A DNA stretch of 14,622 nt from Candidatus Odinarchaeota archaeon (GTDB lineage: Archaea; Asgardarchaeota; JAGGXT01), in contig JAGGXT010000001.1 of the NCBI GenBank assembly GCA_021162905.1, positions 1 through 14,622 on the forward strand, read 5' to 3'. Below, piece by piece: positions 14,310 through 14,622 of this stretch (positions are counted from its first letter, which is position 1; each line of letters begins with the position of its first letter). Made by a program: the position numbers and the translations under genes. Under the pieces are notes generated by a model. It saw only the letters and a program-made list of their open reading frames with translations. It searched no databases and was not told where the DNA came from.

Positions 14310-14622
14310 ATGGTATCGCATAAGTTTCATTTTCGAGAAATTGATTGGGTTGTATATTTTCCGAGTACTGGAAATGAAGGTAGGCCTTATCCAAAATATG
14401 GAGTAGCGTATAGGGATAGAAGTAGAGGTGTAACTCAGCCGGGAGTTCGAATAAACTTGGAGGATGTTATGAAAAAGCCGGAGATTCAAGAAAATTATCC
14501 TCACACAGTGGGTTATTTTCTTTATTCTTCTGGAAGGGGAGAAAACTGGACTTCAAAATATCTAAAGATAAGAAAAGTTGCTAACATAAATGAATTCTTT
14601 AATTTTCTCAGAGAGTTAAAAA
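14310..14622 (+). CDS. Unrecognised protein, cut by the window's right edge
   Basis: A frame of 104 codons opens at ATG 14310 and runs off the window without a stop. GGGGGAGGTG lies four bases upstream and is the strongest ribosome binding site in the window, so the start is secure and expression is likely to be good. The visible part begins MVSHKFHFREIDWVVYFPST and continues with short strand-like segments rich in Gly, Tyr, Arg and Pro (YPKYGVAYRDRSRG, GYFLYSSGRGENW) and a helix NINEFFNFLREL. I see no known motif, membrane segment or signal peptide. The family cannot be judged without the missing C-terminus. Confidence 0.8.
   Translation, partial: MVSHKFHFREIDWVVYFPSTGNEGRPYPKYGVAYRDRSRGVTQPGVRINLEDVMKKPEIQENYPHTVGYFLYSSGRGENWTSKYLKIRKVANINEFFNFLRELK

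Overview
The window looks archaeal. Gene starts are preceded by Shine-Dalgarno-like AGGTGAT or GGTGG motifs, and several have A/T-rich TATA-like boxes about 40-50 bases upstream. GTG starts are used, and the recognisable families (class II glutamine amidotransferase, DUF6884-like, Cas4-like Fe-S nuclease, ARPP-1-like, HhH-GPD) are compatible with an archaeon. I cannot name the lineage. No tRNA, rRNA, CRISPR array, transposase or integrase was seen.

Layout. Positions 1-3540: an edge-truncated gene on the minus strand; a DUF6884-like gene; a 56-residue membrane protein; an unrecognised 229-residue gene whose C-terminus is duplicated as an inverted remnant just downstream; and a winged-helix protein with two membrane segments. 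Positions 3602-7135: a compact plus-strand run of a two-TM protein with an HNH/zinc-like tail, a Cas4-like Fe-S nuclease split by a one-base frameshift, and an ApeA-like HEPN RNase gene broken by a frameshift and a TGA stop. Positions 7215-10105: an intact, promoter-led, translationally coupled minus-strand pair, an unrecognised 394-residue helical protein and a 569-residue protein with a PD-(D/E)XK-like C-terminal domain. This pair is the best candidate for an undescribed system.

Positions 10212-12173, minus strand: a decayed ARPP-1-like gene, a small protein resembling the RusA fold but lacking some acidic residues, and a class II glutamine amidotransferase. Positions 12261-14622, plus strand: a putative operator of three 9-bp repeats; a winged-helix-like gene followed by a broken HhH-GPD glycosylase; an unrecognised 120-residue gene; a probable frameshifted small gene; and an edge-truncated gene with a very strong ribosome binding site.

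The main theme is an accessory, probably defence-related island. Four genes carry one-base indels, mostly in homopolymers, and two of these also have in-frame stops. About 5.6 kb of neighbouring genes, including the 2.9-kb nuclease operon, show none. This uneven distribution favours real gene decay over uniform sequencing error, but read-level checking would be needed to decide.
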